A DNA stretch of 64,000 nucleotides from Roseomonas sp. AR75 (GCF_005222815.1 NZ_STGB01000005.1:620001-684000); one strand, 5' to 3'; numbered from the stretch's first letter, positions 19,101-28,265 are shown. The notes: generated from the sequence alone by a model not told the origin. Made by a program: numbers and translations.

Positions 19101-21317
19101 GGCCGGACGGATCGCCAGCAGCGTGTTCGGGGCGCGCACCGGCAGGGAGAAGCGCGTCCCGCTGCCGCGCCCGCCCGGCTCCTCCAGCGTCACCGCGACC
19201 TCGGCCTTCACCGGCCGCGTGCTGTCCGGCGCGCGCGGCAGGTTGAGCGTCAGCGTGGTGCGGCCCTGCGCATCCGTCTCCGGCACCTCGAAGGTCTGAA
19301 GATCGGGTGCGAAGACCTCGTCGACGAGGCCGAAATGCCAGCCGCGCCAGGCCTCGAAGGGCTCGGGGTCGGGCACCAGGCGCAGCTCCGCGGTCCCCGT
19401 CAGCCCCTCCGCCGGGGCGCCATACAGGAAGCGCGCGGTGATCGGCACCTGCGTCGCCTGCCCGCCGACCAGCGCCGGCGGCAGCGGCCCGGCCTCCACC
19501 TCCATGCGCTCCGGCACGAAGGCGTCCACGCGGAAGGTGGTGCGGCCGATCGGCGGCCCGTCCGGATCGGCCAGCACCTCCACCGTCCAGGCCCCCGCCG
19601 GCGCGCCGGTGGAGAGCGCCACCGGCTGCACGAAGGCCGCGCCATTCACCCGCTCCGGCACGCCCTGCCAGAACACCTGGCCGTTCGGCCGCAGCACGCG
19701 CAGCCGCGCGGGGATGTCCACCGGCTGGCCGCCGGCATTGCGCAGCAGCGCCCCCACCTGCACCGTCTCGCCGGGCCGGTAGATGCCGCGGTCGAGCCAG
19801 ACGAAGGCATCGAGCGGCCCCGGATGCGGCCGCCCCGCCGCGCCGCGATCCGACAGATCGAAGGCCGCCGTCTCCAGGTCGAGCGACGCGAAATCCTCGC
19901 CGAGGAAGACATGCAGCGCCATCGGCGCCAGCGATCCCTCACCGCGCAGCAGCGCCGCGTTGAAGCTGGCGAGGCCCTGCTCGTCCGTCGTCGCCTCCGC
20001 CAGGACGTCGTTGTTGCGCGCCACCAGCGCCACGCGCGCGCCCGGCTTCGCCCGCGCATCGGAGAAGGCGCGGATCTGCGCCGAGAGCCCGCCGGCACCG
20101 CGCCAGGCGGTGATGCCGAGATCGGTCACCAGCACCGCCGCCGCGGCTTCCGCGCGGTAGCGCCCGCGTGACCCGTCCGCCGGCCGCGCCAGCATCACAT
20201 ACATGCCGGGACCCGCGGTCAGCAGCGCCTCGGGCAGCGGCATCGCGTTGCGCACCAGCCGGTTCGGCTCGGCCTGCGGCAGCACGACGCGGCCTTCCCA
20301 GACGACGCGGCCCATCTCCTCCGCCTGGCCGCCGGCCAGCCAGCTTTCCATCTGCTCGCCCGGCCGCCAGTCCCGCGTCAGCCCCACCAGGTTGCGCTCG
20401 CCGATGCGCGTCACGCGCAGCGTCATCTCCGCGACGTTGACCGTCGCCACCGTCATCGCCGGCGTCTGCTCGCGCGGCAGGATGAAGGCGCGGCTGTCGA
20501 AGATGATGCGCGGCGCGCGGTTGGGCATCGCCACGTTCACGGGCGTGTCGCGCATCATGCGCAGCCCGTCCTCGCCGGGCAGGCCGGCGCGCAGCACCAG
20601 CCGCGTGGTGCGGCCCCAGGGCAGGCCGGCGACGCAGAGCTGGTCGCCTTCCTTCGTCACCGCCATGCCCGGCACGGCGGGGTCGGCGCGCACCCAGTCG
20701 CCGGGCTGCCAGTCGTCGCGCCGCGCCGGCGCGGTGGTGAAGCTGAGGCAAACCCGCGCCGGCTCGGCGTCCGGCTCGGTGCGGACCTGGCGCACCAGGA
20801 TGCCGGCATTGCGCCGCGCCTCGGCCAGCGCGGCGCGCTGCTTGGCATCGGCCGGCGCGCGCTCCACCACCGCTTCCAGCGCCTGGATCTGCCACATCGG
20901 CTGGTCCAGCCGCTTCAGCGCCTCCGCCATCAGCAGCAAGGAGGGGATCTCGGGCGCGCCGGCATCCACCATCATGAAGGCGCGCCAGCCCGCCTGAAGG
21001 GCGCGCATCGCCTCGGGCGGGGTGCGGCGAAGCTGCGCCTCGCCCAGCGCCAGCCAGGCATCCTGGTTCGCCTGGCCCATGCCGATGCGTTCTTCCCAGG
21101 CCTGCGCGGCGGCGGCCCAGTCGTTGCGCTGCTGCGCGGTGCGGGCGCGCTGCTCGGCCTGGGTGCGCTGCTGCGGCGTGGCGCCGGCGGGGAAGCGGCG
21201 CTGCAACTGCGACTGGTAGCCGACGGCGTCGTTCTCCAGCCCCGGTATCTCGAAGGCCTGCGCCGGCAGCGACAGGGCGAGCAGGACGAGCAGCAGCGAG
21301 ACGACCCGACGCAGCAT
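16143..21317 (-). CDS. Bacterial alpha-2-macroglobulin (thioester protease trap)
   Basis: 1724 residues from ATG 21317, preceded by GAGGGAG at good spacing. The ORF extends to 21386, but only this start gives a clean signal peptide (MLRRVVSLLLVLLALSLPAQA). Macroglobulin-like beta domains lead to the thioester motif in PLGCIEQTASRA near residue 1269, then an alpha/alpha thioester domain and the C-terminal receptor-binding-like domain. Such proteins trap host or competitor proteases in the periplasm and work with PbpC, which repairs the wall after breach; the pbpC gene overlaps its stop. E. coli YfhM is a lipoprotein, but no lipobox Cys is seen here, so this one may be soluble. Domain order and length fit the family. 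Confidence 0.92.
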   Translation of the reverse strand: MLRRVVSLLLVLLALSLPAQAFEIPGLENDAVGYQSQLQRRFPAGATPQQRTQAEQRARTAQQRNDWAAAAQAWEERIGMGQANQDAWLALGEAQLRRTPPEAMRALQAGWRAFMMVDAGAPEIPSLLLMAEALKRLDQPMWQIQALEAVVERAPADAKQRAALAEARRNAGILVRQVRTEPDAEPARVCLSFTTAPARRDDWQPGDWVRADPAVPGMAVTKEGDQLCVAGLPWGRTTRLVLRAGLPGEDGLRMMRDTPVNVAMPNRAPRIIFDSRAFILPREQTPAMTVATVNVAEMTLRVTRIGERNLVGLTRDWRPGEQMESWLAGGQAEEMGRVVWEGRVVLPQAEPNRLVRNAMPLPEALLTAGPGMYVMLARPADGSRGRYRAEAAAAVLVTDLGITAWRGAGGLSAQIRAFSDARAKPGARVALVARNNDVLAEATTDEQGLASFNAALLRGEGSLAPMALHVFLGEDFASLDLETAAFDLSDRGAAGRPHPGPLDAFVWLDRGIYRPGETVQVGALLRNAGGQPVDIPARLRVLRPNGQVFWQGVPERVNGAAFVQPVALSTGAPAGAWTVEVLADPDGPPIGRTTFRVDAFVPERMEVEAGPLPPALVGGQATQVPITARFLYGAPAEGLTGTAELRLVPDPEPFEAWRGWHFGLVDEVFAPDLQTFEVPETDAQGRTTLTLNLPRAPDSTRPVKAEVAVTLEEPGGRGSGTRFSLPVRAPNTLLAIRPAFQGGAVDANAEAAFDIAAVSPTGQAVAATLRLRLVRERPDWRIVLRERVARYETVWRDEPVDSTDIQVAPGRPGRFARMLPFGRYRIEVTQPNGMAIASYRFRSGWAGGETAEVPDRVDLAADKRAYAAGEVARIRITPPFAGQASVAVLTDRLVSLRDIAVPEGGAEVEVPVDAAWGPGAHVAVTVFRAGQSPPGRPARALGLAWIGLDPAARRLDVAIESPDLVRPNTRVEVPVRVANAAGGTAMLTLAAVDEGILRLTRFRSPDPVEHFLARRRLGLDIRDDYGRLIAPAEGEAAVLRQGGDELAGSALEIPQRLVALFVGPVAVGNDGVARVPLDIPDFAGELRLMVVAWDGARIGAASKPMTVREQVVAEALLPRFLAPGDEARLPVLLHNIELPAGDIVATLTASGAIELAGPAKLSERLATGARATPATALRATVAGDGVLRLTVTGPNGFATQREARITVRSSRAPVTEIATRTLAPGETAPVEVPSARFIPGTWQARATWGAPVRYDPAALLASLLNYPLGCIEQTASRALALVYAPQNPDTAADDAAALGRAIASILDRQRFDGRFGFWTAEGQAQEWASLYATEVLLRARAAGVTVPQSALDDALRAAEEALDRNADQPDQRAAMAYRVHVLALAGRNRLGAARRLAEDVEALPTPLARAQLASAFARAGDTQRAEQIFARALDAGAREFWSFDFGTASRDLLAMAVLLKESGVAQDRLPNLLGRLPGADFTPANTNTQEQGWAVAAAQVLGRDGRPARIVLDGRDLPVAAVVGAQLTGNATAQNRGQAPVVQAVSVVGVPSSPLPAASQGMRVARRFFALDGQPLNLDALRTGTDFVLLLEARALTNEQHQAMVLQGLPAGWEITGRLPAGDVQGMPWLGTLNEPDSMPARDDRFAAAVTLTPQQPLTRLAVRLRAVTAGRFELPGMEAQDMYRPGVFARQNSARITVLGPDDPVPTPPAPAPARPAAPQQKR

Positions 21318-21414
21318 GGCCGGAAAACTCCCTCGGATGATGCGCAGCATGCCACGGCGCGCGTCGCCGTGCAGCCGGGGCGGCAAGCGTCCCGCCGGCT
21401 GCGTGACGCTTTTC

Positions 21415-22815
21415 CTACTCGCCCTTCCGGTGGCCGGAGACGCGCGCGCCCGCGTCGTGCGGCAGCCGCAGCGCGGCGGGCAGCGAGCCCAGCACGATGA
21501 AGCCGGCGACCAGAAAGGCCATGGCGAATTCCCGCTCGCCGGGCCCGGGGCTGCCGGTGGCGGCCAGCGCCCCTTCCAGCAGCAGCGACCCCACCACCAC
21601 GCCCAGCGCCTGCCCCAGCTGCTGCACCACGCCGGACATGGCGGTGGCCTGGGCCAGCTTCTCCTGCGGCACGTCGGCGAAGGCCAGCGTGTTGAGCGAG
21701 GTGAATTGCAGCGAGCGCGTGACGCCGCCGACCGCCAGCACGATGAAGATCGCCGCCACCGGCCAGGAAGGCGTGAAGGCCGCGCAGATCGCGACGCCGA
21801 GCGCCGCCAGGCCGCAATTCGCCGCGAGCGTGGTGCGGAAGCCGAAGCGACGCAGCGTCGGTCGCACCAGCGGCTTCATGAAGAAGGCGCCGAGCGCGGT
21901 CGCGAAGGTGATCAGCCCGCTGCCCGCCGCCGACAGCCCGAACACCAGCTGCAGCTTCAGCGGCAGCAGGAATGGCAGCGTGGAAGCGCCGACACGGAAC
22001 ATCATGCTCCCGGTGATGGTGATGCCGAAGGTCGGCAGCTTCAGCAGCGAGAGGTCGATGGCCGGCCGCCGGGCGCGACGCGAATGGCGCACCGCCGCCA
22101 CGGTCGTGACGATTCCGAGCGCCAGCATCGCCGGCGCGAACCAGGGCGGCGCGATGGGCCTTCCCATCGTCTCCAGCCCCGCCATCAGGAAGGCCAGGGC
22201 GAAGCCCCAGAGCGACAGGCCCAGCCGGTCCAGCGGGCCGGGGTCCTGCTTCTCCACATCGGGGATGAAGCGCCAGACCAGCAGCAGCCCGATCAGGCCG
22301 ACGGGGATGTTCAGCCAGAACACCGCGCGCCAGGAGATCGCATCGGTCAGCAGCCCGCCGACCGGCGGGCCGAAGACCGGGCCGAGCAGGCCCGGCATGG
22401 TCAGCCAGGTCATCGCCGTGATGAGTTCTTCCTTGCGCACGCGGCGCAGCAGCAGCAGGCGCCCGACCGGCACCATCATCGCCCCGCCCACGCCTTGCAG
22501 GATGCGCGCCGCCACCAGCCAGGGCACGTTCTGCGACAGGCCGACGAAGGCCGAGGCGATGGTGAAGACCACGATCGCCGCCATGAAGACCCGCCGTGCC
22601 CCGAACCGGTCCGCCACCCAGCCGGAGACCGGGATGAAGACGCAGAGCGACACCAGGTACGAGGTGATGGCGACCGAGAGATGCACCGGATCGGTGCCGA
22701 GGTCGCGCGCCATGGCCGGCAGCGCGGTGGCGACTACGCTGGCGTCCAGGTTCTGCATGAACAGCGCGCTGGCCACGATGGCCGCGACGATGCGGGGGTC
22801 CTTCGCCTGCCTCAT
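21415..22815 (-). CDS. MFS drug exporter, DHA2 (EmrB/QacA) type
   Basis: 466 residues, with many hydrophobic helices fitting the 14-helix DHA2 subfamily. Motif A-like GWVADRFGARRVF follows helix 2. The early sequence FMQNLDASVVATALPAMARDL is the classical DHA2 start, with the conserved acidic residue in helix 1. It probably exports drugs or metabolites by proton antiport at the inner membrane. It starts 24 bp after the acyl-CoA ligase stop, on the same strand, and probably shares its transcript. It lies about 100 bp upstream of the alpha-2-macroglobulin gene. No adaptor (EmrA-type) gene is adjacent, so the efflux route may end in the periplasm. Confidence 0.88.
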   Translation of the reverse strand: MRQAKDPRIVAAIVASALFMQNLDASVVATALPAMARDLGTDPVHLSVAITSYLVSLCVFIPVSGWVADRFGARRVFMAAIVVFTIASAFVGLSQNVPWLVAARILQGVGGAMMVPVGRLLLLRRVRKEELITAMTWLTMPGLLGPVFGPPVGGLLTDAISWRAVFWLNIPVGLIGLLLVWRFIPDVEKQDPGPLDRLGLSLWGFALAFLMAGLETMGRPIAPPWFAPAMLALGIVTTVAAVRHSRRARRPAIDLSLLKLPTFGITITGSMMFRVGASTLPFLLPLKLQLVFGLSAAGSGLITFATALGAFFMKPLVRPTLRRFGFRTTLAANCGLAALGVAICAAFTPSWPVAAIFIVLAVGGVTRSLQFTSLNTLAFADVPQEKLAQATAMSGVVQQLGQALGVVVGSLLLEGALAATGSPGPGEREFAMAFLVAGFIVLGSLPAALRLPHDAGARVSGHRKGE

Positions 22816-22839
22816 GCGCGGCAGCGCCGCCGTCGCGAC

Positions 22840-24459
22840 TCACTCACCCGCCATCTCGCGCAACCTGCTCCGCTGGATTTTCCGGCCGTTCGGCCCGTCC
22901 GTGGTGGGGAACTCCGCCAGCGTCACGAAGCGCCTGGGCACCTTGAAATGCGCGAGTTCCGCGCGGCACGCGGCCCGCAGCGCGGCCTCGTCGTAGCCGG
23001 CGCCTGGGATCACAAAGGCCACCGCCTGCCCGTCCTGCGCCACCACCTGCGCCGCCATCACGCCGGGCTGGTCGTCCAGGAAGGCCTCGATCTCCTCCGG
23101 CGCGACGAGGAACCCGCCGAGCCGCAGCGCATCCCCCGCCCGCGTCCGGAAGTCGAAGCCGCCGCCGTCTCCGCCGACCGCCCGAAAGCGCTCTCCCCCC
23201 GCCCCGGCAAAGCCCTCTCCCCCCACAGGGGGGAGAGGGTTGGGTGAGGGGGGCACCCCCGCATGAGAGCCATCCGGATCGCCTTGAACGCTCGCCAGAT
23301 CGCCGCTCCGGAACCACCCATCCGCGGTCCAGGCCCGCTGCGTCGCCGCCTCATCGCCGAGGTAGCGGTCGAACAGCGATGGCCCGCGCAGCAGCAATTC
23401 TCCGTCACTCGCCACGCGGAACGCCGCCTCCGCACTTGCCGGCACGCCACCGCCGATCGCCGCATGCGGCCCCGCCGGGTCCTGCAGCGCGAACAGCGCC
23501 TGCGCCTCCGAACTGCCGTACACGCCCCGCGCGGCGAGGTTCAGCCGCGCCGATTCCGCCATCACCCGTTCCGCCTGCCCGTGAAAATTCGCAAAGCCGG
23601 TGAAGGCGAAGGGCGCATAGGCTCGCCCGCCGGCAGCGTCGGCCAGCATCAGCAGCAGGTCGTCGCCACCGACCAGATGCGTGACGCCTGCGCGCCGGAT
23701 CAGCGCGTCGGCCTCCGCCGCGTCGAAGCGCTCCATCGGATGGATCGCCGCGCCGCCGGCCAGCGCGGCCATCGCCGCCGCAAGGCCGAAGGTCCCGCAG
23801 AGCGGCACCGCCGCCAGGAACGCCGCGCCCGGCGCCGCCGTGCCGATCCGCGCCGCCACGTCCTGCGCATGGGTCGCGATGCTGCGCTGGCGATGCAGCA
23901 CGAGCTTCGGGCCGGAGGTCGTGCCGGAGGTGGTGAAGGTGAGGCATTCGGCTTCCGGCGCGGATGCGTCGGCCGCCTCGGCGCCGTCGAGCCCGGCGAG
24001 CGGCAGCACCTCCAGCCCCGCCACGCGGTCCGGGCCGAGCCCGTCCGCACCGATGACGAAGCGCAGCGAGGCCCGCGCCTCCGCCGGCACGCCCTCCAGC
24101 AGCGCCGCCGCGTCGACGAGAGAAAAATCGCGCGCCACGGCGATGGCCTTCGGCCGCGCGCGCGCCAGCAGCGGGGCAAGCTCGGCGGCGCGGAAGCGCG
24201 TGTTCAGCAGCACCGCGCAGGCGCCGCGACGGGCCAGCGCGAGCAGCAGCAACAGGAACTCGGAACGGTTCGGCAGGAACAGCGCGACACGGTCGCCCTT
24301 TCCGATGCCCGCCGCCGCCAGCCCGCCCGCGATCCGCCGCACCGCCGCGGCCACGCCCGCCCAGTCATGGCCGGGCAGCGCCGCCCCGCGCGGGTTCCGC
24401 GCGGCGGTGGCTTCGAGCAGGGCGGGAAGGGTGGCGGGGCGCGCCATGGCGGCCATCAT
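22840..24459 (-). CDS. Acyl-CoA synthetase / AMP-dependent ligase with an in-frame palindromic insert
   Basis: About 539 residues; starts at 24459, 24456 or 24447 are all possible. The ANL-superfamily P-loop is LTFTTSGTTSGPKLVLHR, followed by GVYGSSEAQALF (A5-like), GWFRSGDLA (A7) and GGFLVAPEEIEAFL (A8 hinge); the C-terminal catalytic Lys region is NGRKIQRSRL. It activates a carboxylate as acyl-AMP and loads CoA. Between DGSHAG and FDFRTRAGD, where homologues have only a short turn, about 35 Pro/Gly-rich residues are encoded by a copy of the dispersed palindrome. The reading frame is kept, so the enzyme may tolerate the loop. It is divergent from hyuB across 72 bp, suggesting related catabolic function. 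Confidence 0.85.
   Translation of the reverse strand: MMAAMARPATLPALLEATAARNPRGAALPGHDWAGVAAAVRRIAGGLAAAGIGKGDRVALFLPNRSEFLLLLLALARRGACAVLLNTRFRAAELAPLLARARPKAIAVARDFSLVDAAALLEGVPAEARASLRFVIGADGLGPDRVAGLEVLPLAGLDGAEAADASAPEAECLTFTTSGTTSGPKLVLHRQRSIATHAQDVAARIGTAAPGAAFLAAVPLCGTFGLAAAMAALAGGAAIHPMERFDAAEADALIRRAGVTHLVGGDDLLLMLADAAGGRAYAPFAFTGFANFHGQAERVMAESARLNLAARGVYGSSEAQALFALQDPAGPHAAIGGGVPASAEAAFRVASDGELLLRGPSLFDRYLGDEAATQRAWTADGWFRSGDLASVQGDPDGSHAGVPPSPNPLPPVGGEGFAGAGGERFRAVGGDGGGFDFRTRAGDALRLGGFLVAPEEIEAFLDDQPGVMAAQVVAQDGQAVAFVIPGAGYDEAALRAACRAELAHFKVPRRFVTLAEFPTTDGPNGRKIQRSRLREMAGE
23191..23260. repeat. Dispersed palindromic element inserted in frame within the acyl-CoA ligase
   Basis: A perfect 12-bp stem (CCCTCTCCCCCC at 23213-23224, GGGGGGAGAGGG at 23228-23239, loop ACA) has flanking purine/pyrimidine tracts matching the other copies. 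It is translated in the ligase as GVPPSPNPLPPVGGEG-like sequence. Confidence 0.75.
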
Positions 24460-24531
24460 GGTCCCGGCCCCGGCGCGCCGCCAGAGGCCCGCGGCTTGAC
24501 GCTGCCCCGGCCGCGTCCGAGCGTTTCGGCC

Positions 24532-26169
24532 ATGCAGCCCGACCCCGTCACCCTCGCCGTACTCGAGAACCGCTTCCGCGCCATCGTGGAGGAGATGGGC
24601 GAGGCGCTGCTGCGCACCGCGACCTCGCAGATCCTGAATTCCTCGCGCGACTTCTCGATCGCGTTGTGCGATGCGCAGGCAAGGCTTGTGGCGCAGGCGG
24701 ATCACATACCCGTGCATGTCGGCGCCATGCCCTTCGCCGCCGCGGCGGTGCTCGAAAGCTTCGGCGCGACGATGCAGCCGGGCGAGACCTATCTGCTCAA
24801 CGACCCCTGGCATGGCGGCAGCCATCTGCCGGATCTCACCATCGTCCTTCCCGTGTTCGGCGACGGCGCGCTGCGTTTCCTCACCGTGGTTCGCGCGCAC
24901 CAATCCGACATCGGCGGCGCGACGCATGGCGCCTACAACCCCGCCGCCTTCGAGATCTGGCAGGAAGGCATCCGCATCCCGCCGATCCGGCTCGGCGAGG
25001 ACGATGCGCTGCGCGAGGATTTGGTCGCGATGCTCGCGCTGAACACGCGCATCGCCCGCGATTTCCGGGGCGACCTGATGGCGATGTGGGGCGCGGCGCG
25101 GCTGGGCGCGAAGCGCGTGCAGGCGCTGCTGGCGGAACACGGCGCGACGAAGCTGGCGGCGGCGTCCGACGCGATCCTCGATCTCTCCGAAGCGCATGCG
25201 CGCCGCATCATCGCGTCCTGGGCCGATGGCGAATATTTCGGCGAGGCGACGCTGGACGATGACGGGCACGGCGCCGAAAACATCCCGATCCGCGCGCGAG
25301 TGACGAAGCGCGGCGGCGACATCGCGGTGGATCTTTCGGCCTCGTCGCCGCAGGTGCGCGGCTTCGTCAATTCCTCCTGGCCCAACACCGTCAGCGCGGC
25401 GCGCATGGCGCTCGCCTATCTCCTCGACCCCGAGGTCGCGAAGAACGACGGCGCCTTCCGCCCGCTGACCGTCATCGCGCAGGAAGGCAGCATCGTGCGC
25501 CCGCGGGAGGGCGCCGCCGTCACGCTCTGCACCAGCCACTGCTCCAACGAGATCGTCGAGGCCATCGTCAAGGCGCTCGCCCCCGCCTGCCCCGAGCGCG
25601 CCATGGGCGGCTGGGGCCGCCGCTTCCGCGTCGCCATCGCCGGCGAGAACCCCAAGCGTGCCAAGAAGTTCGTCTGGCACCTGTTCCACGCCCGCCCCGG
25701 CGGCGGCGGCCACGCGAAGGGCGACGGCTGGTCCTCCGCCGGCGAGTGGCATTCCGCCGGCGGCCTGAAATTCGGCAGCGTCGAGATGGCCGAGGCCCGC
25801 TTCCCCCTCTTCTTCCGCCACCACGAATTCCGCCCCGGTTCCGCCGGCGACGGCACCTTCCGCGGCGGCCTCGGCGCCGAGCTGGAACTGGTGATCGAGA
25901 CGCAACAGCCCGCGATGGCCAACACCGCCGGCGATGGCGTGCGGCATGGCGCCGCCGGCATGCTCGGCGGCGCGGACGGCGCGCCCCATCGCTACACGCT
26001 GCGCCACGCCGACGGCACCGAGCGCGACCTGCGCACCAAGGAGACCGGCGTCGAGCTCCGCCCCGGCGACGTGCTGGTCGTCCGCTCCGGCGGCGGCGGC
26101 GGCTGGGGCCCGCCCGACAAGCGCGCCCCCGCGCTGCGCGAGGCCGACGCGAAGGAGGGCCTGATCTGA
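24532..26169 (+). CDS. hyuB: Hydantoinase B / oxoprolinase beta-type subunit
   Basis: 545 residues. The HyuB family is recognised by the N-terminal PVTLAVLENRFRAIVEEMGE, SRDFSIALCDAQARL, the metal/substrate loop NDPWHGGSHLPD, and HQSDIGGATHG. The C-terminal Gly-rich SGGGGGWGPP is a family hallmark. With HyuA it forms an ATP-dependent enzyme that opens hydantoin, N-methylhydantoin, 5-oxoproline or a related lactam or ketone-carboxylation substrate; the substrate cannot be called. The start ATG 24532 is supported by conservation from residue 4 onward. The stop overlaps the HyuA start by 1 bp (TGATG), so the subunits are translationally coupled. Confidence 0.9.
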   Translation: MQPDPVTLAVLENRFRAIVEEMGEALLRTATSQILNSSRDFSIALCDAQARLVAQADHIPVHVGAMPFAAAAVLESFGATMQPGETYLLNDPWHGGSHLPDLTIVLPVFGDGALRFLTVVRAHQSDIGGATHGAYNPAAFEIWQEGIRIPPIRLGEDDALREDLVAMLALNTRIARDFRGDLMAMWGAARLGAKRVQALLAEHGATKLAAASDAILDLSEAHARRIIASWADGEYFGEATLDDDGHGAENIPIRARVTKRGGDIAVDLSASSPQVRGFVNSSWPNTVSAARMALAYLLDPEVAKNDGAFRPLTVIAQEGSIVRPREGAAVTLCTSHCSNEIVEAIVKALAPACPERAMGGWGRRFRVAIAGENPKRAKKFVWHLFHARPGGGGHAKGDGWSSAGEWHSAGGLKFGSVEMAEARFPLFFRHHEFRPGSAGDGTFRGGLGAELELVIETQQPAMANTAGDGVRHGAAGMLGGADGAPHRYTLRHADGTERDLRTKETGVELRPGDVLVVRSGGGGGWGPPDKRAPALREADAKEGLI

Positions 26170-28217
26170 TGCGCGCCCCCTATCGCATCGGCGTCGATGT
26201 CGGCGGCACCTTCACCGACGTCGTGTGCATCGGCGCCGATGGCGAGACGCTTCTCGTCAAAGCCGCCACCACGCCGCACGACCAGTCCGAAGGCGTGCTC
26301 GACGGCCTGCGCCTGCTCGCCACCACGCTGCACCTCACCCTCGCCGAGCTTCTGGAAGTCACCGAGCGCCTGGTCCACGGCACCACCGTCGCCACCAACG
26401 CCCTGCTCGAACGCCGCACCGCCCGCGTCGCCCTCCTCACCACCGAGGGCCATCGCGACATCATCGAGATGCGCGAGGGCCTGAAGCCCGAGCGCTACGA
26501 CCTCCGCCTGCCCACCCCCGCGCCGCTCGTCCCGCGCCACCTGCGCCTGCCCTTGCGCGAGCGCATCCGCGCCGATGGCAGCACCGAAATCCCGCTCGAC
26601 CAAACCTCGCTGCAAACCGCCATCGCCGCGCTCCGCGACGCCGAGGTGGACGCCGTCGCCATCTGCCTGCTCCACGCCTGGCGCGACCCGCGCCACGAGA
26701 CGCAGGCGGCCGCCGCCATCCAGGCCGCTTTGCCCGACGCCTACGTCACCCGCTCCGCCGACGTGCTGCCGCAGATCAAGGAATACGAGCGTTTCTCCAC
26801 CACCGTCGTGAACGCCGCCGTCGGCCCCATCGTCGCGCGCTATCTCGGCCGCCTGCAGCAGCGCCTCGACGCCGCCGGCTTCCACGGCCCGCTCTTCGTC
26901 ATCCTGAGCCATGGCGGCGTCGCACCCGTGGAGGAAGCGCAGCGCCTGGCCGCCGGCACCGCCCTCTCCGGCCCCGCCGGCGGCGTCGCCGCCGCGCTCG
27001 CCCTCGCCCGCGCCGGCCTCGGCGACAACCTGGTCACCTTCGATGTCGGCGGCACCTCCACCGACGTCGCCCTCGTCGCCAATGGCGAGGCCGCGCTCGG
27101 CAAGGGGCGCGAGGTCGGCGGCCAGCGCATCGCGCTCGAGAGCCTGGACATCGTGACGCTCGGCGCCGGCGGCGGCTCCCTCGCCTTCGTCGATTCCGGC
27201 GGGATGCTGCGCGTCGGCCCGCGCAGCGCCGGCGCGGTGCCCGGCCCCGCCTGCTACGGCGCCGGCGGCACCGAGCCCGCGGTGACCGACGCCAACCTGC
27301 TGCTCGGCTACCTCGACCCCGATCGCTTCCTGGGCGGCCAGCGCCGCCTCGACATCGCCGCCGCCGAGGCCGCCGTCGGGCGCCTGGCCGCGAAACTCGG
27401 CATGGACCCGATGGAATGCGCCGCGGGCATCCACCAGCTTGCGAATGTCGCGATGGCCGAGGGCATCCGCGTCGCCACCGTCCGCCGCGGCGTGGACCCC
27501 CGCAACTTCACGCTGCTCGCCTTCGGCGGCGCCGCCGGCCTGCACGCCTCCGCCGTTGCGCGCGACCTGGGCATGAAGCGCGTGGCCGTGCCGCTGCTGG
27601 CCGCGGGCCTCTCCGCCTGGGGCATGCTGCAGACCGACCTGCGCTACGAGGTCTCCCAGAGTCTCGCCGACGCGTCAGGCCTGCCCGCCGAGGAGTCCGT
27701 GCGATCCTTCTTCGCCGCACTCGACCAGAAGGCGCGCGCGCGGATGGCGCGCTGGATGACCGGCACGCCCGAGCTGCGCCGCAGCGCCGACATGCGCTAC
27801 GGCGAGCAGGTGTTCGAGATTGCGGTGCCGCTGGACGGCGTGGACTGGGACAAGCCCGGCCTGCCCGCCCGCATCGCCGAGGCGTTTCATGCGCGCCACG
27901 AGGCGCTGTTCACCTACGCGCTGCGCGGCGAGGAGGTGGTGCTGGTCACCGCCCGCGTCGCCGCCGTGGGCAAGCTGCCCCCCCGCCCCGCGCCGCCGCG
28001 CGAGATGCGCGGCGTGTCCGCCCCCATGGGCCTCCGCCGCGCCCGCATCGGCGGCGCGTTTGCCGAAATTCCGGTCTGGAGTTTTTCCGACCTGGCGCCG
28101 GACCAGCGCGTGGAGGGGCCGGCGATCGTGGAGAGCGACACGACGACCGTGCTCCTGCTGCCGGGGGATTTTGCGACGTTGGATAGGAGGGGGTGGTTGG
28201 AGGTGGGGGTGGGGTGA
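26169..28217 (+). CDS. hyuA: Hydantoinase A / oxoprolinase alpha-type ATPase subunit
   Basis: 682 residues. ASKHA-type ATP-binding motifs GVDVGGTFTDVV (N-terminus) and FDVGGTSTDVALV (middle) frame the nucleotide site. LVHGTTVATNALLER and a central GGVAPVEEA segment are typical of HyuA. It supplies ATP-dependent activation for the HyuB partner. Length and order match the family. Downstream, 50 bp later, base composition drops abruptly and the next gene is convergent and foreign-looking, so hyuA marks the left edge of an accessory insertion. The last codons (EVGVG) run into a G-rich stretch. Confidence 0.9.
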   Translation: MRAPYRIGVDVGGTFTDVVCIGADGETLLVKAATTPHDQSEGVLDGLRLLATTLHLTLAELLEVTERLVHGTTVATNALLERRTARVALLTTEGHRDIIEMREGLKPERYDLRLPTPAPLVPRHLRLPLRERIRADGSTEIPLDQTSLQTAIAALRDAEVDAVAICLLHAWRDPRHETQAAAAIQAALPDAYVTRSADVLPQIKEYERFSTTVVNAAVGPIVARYLGRLQQRLDAAGFHGPLFVILSHGGVAPVEEAQRLAAGTALSGPAGGVAAALALARAGLGDNLVTFDVGGTSTDVALVANGEAALGKGREVGGQRIALESLDIVTLGAGGGSLAFVDSGGMLRVGPRSAGAVPGPACYGAGGTEPAVTDANLLLGYLDPDRFLGGQRRLDIAAAEAAVGRLAAKLGMDPMECAAGIHQLANVAMAEGIRVATVRRGVDPRNFTLLAFGGAAGLHASAVARDLGMKRVAVPLLAAGLSAWGMLQTDLRYEVSQSLADASGLPAEESVRSFFAALDQKARARMARWMTGTPELRRSADMRYGEQVFEIAVPLDGVDWDKPGLPARIAEAFHARHEALFTYALRGEEVVLVTARVAAVGKLPPRPAPPREMRGVSAPMGLRRARIGGAFAEIPVWSFSDLAPDQRVEGPAIVESDTTTVLLLPGDFATLDRRGWLEVGVG

Positions 28218-28265
28218 CACCGACAGAAAGTAAACCTGGGCAACAATGGTTCTCCGCTGTGACGG

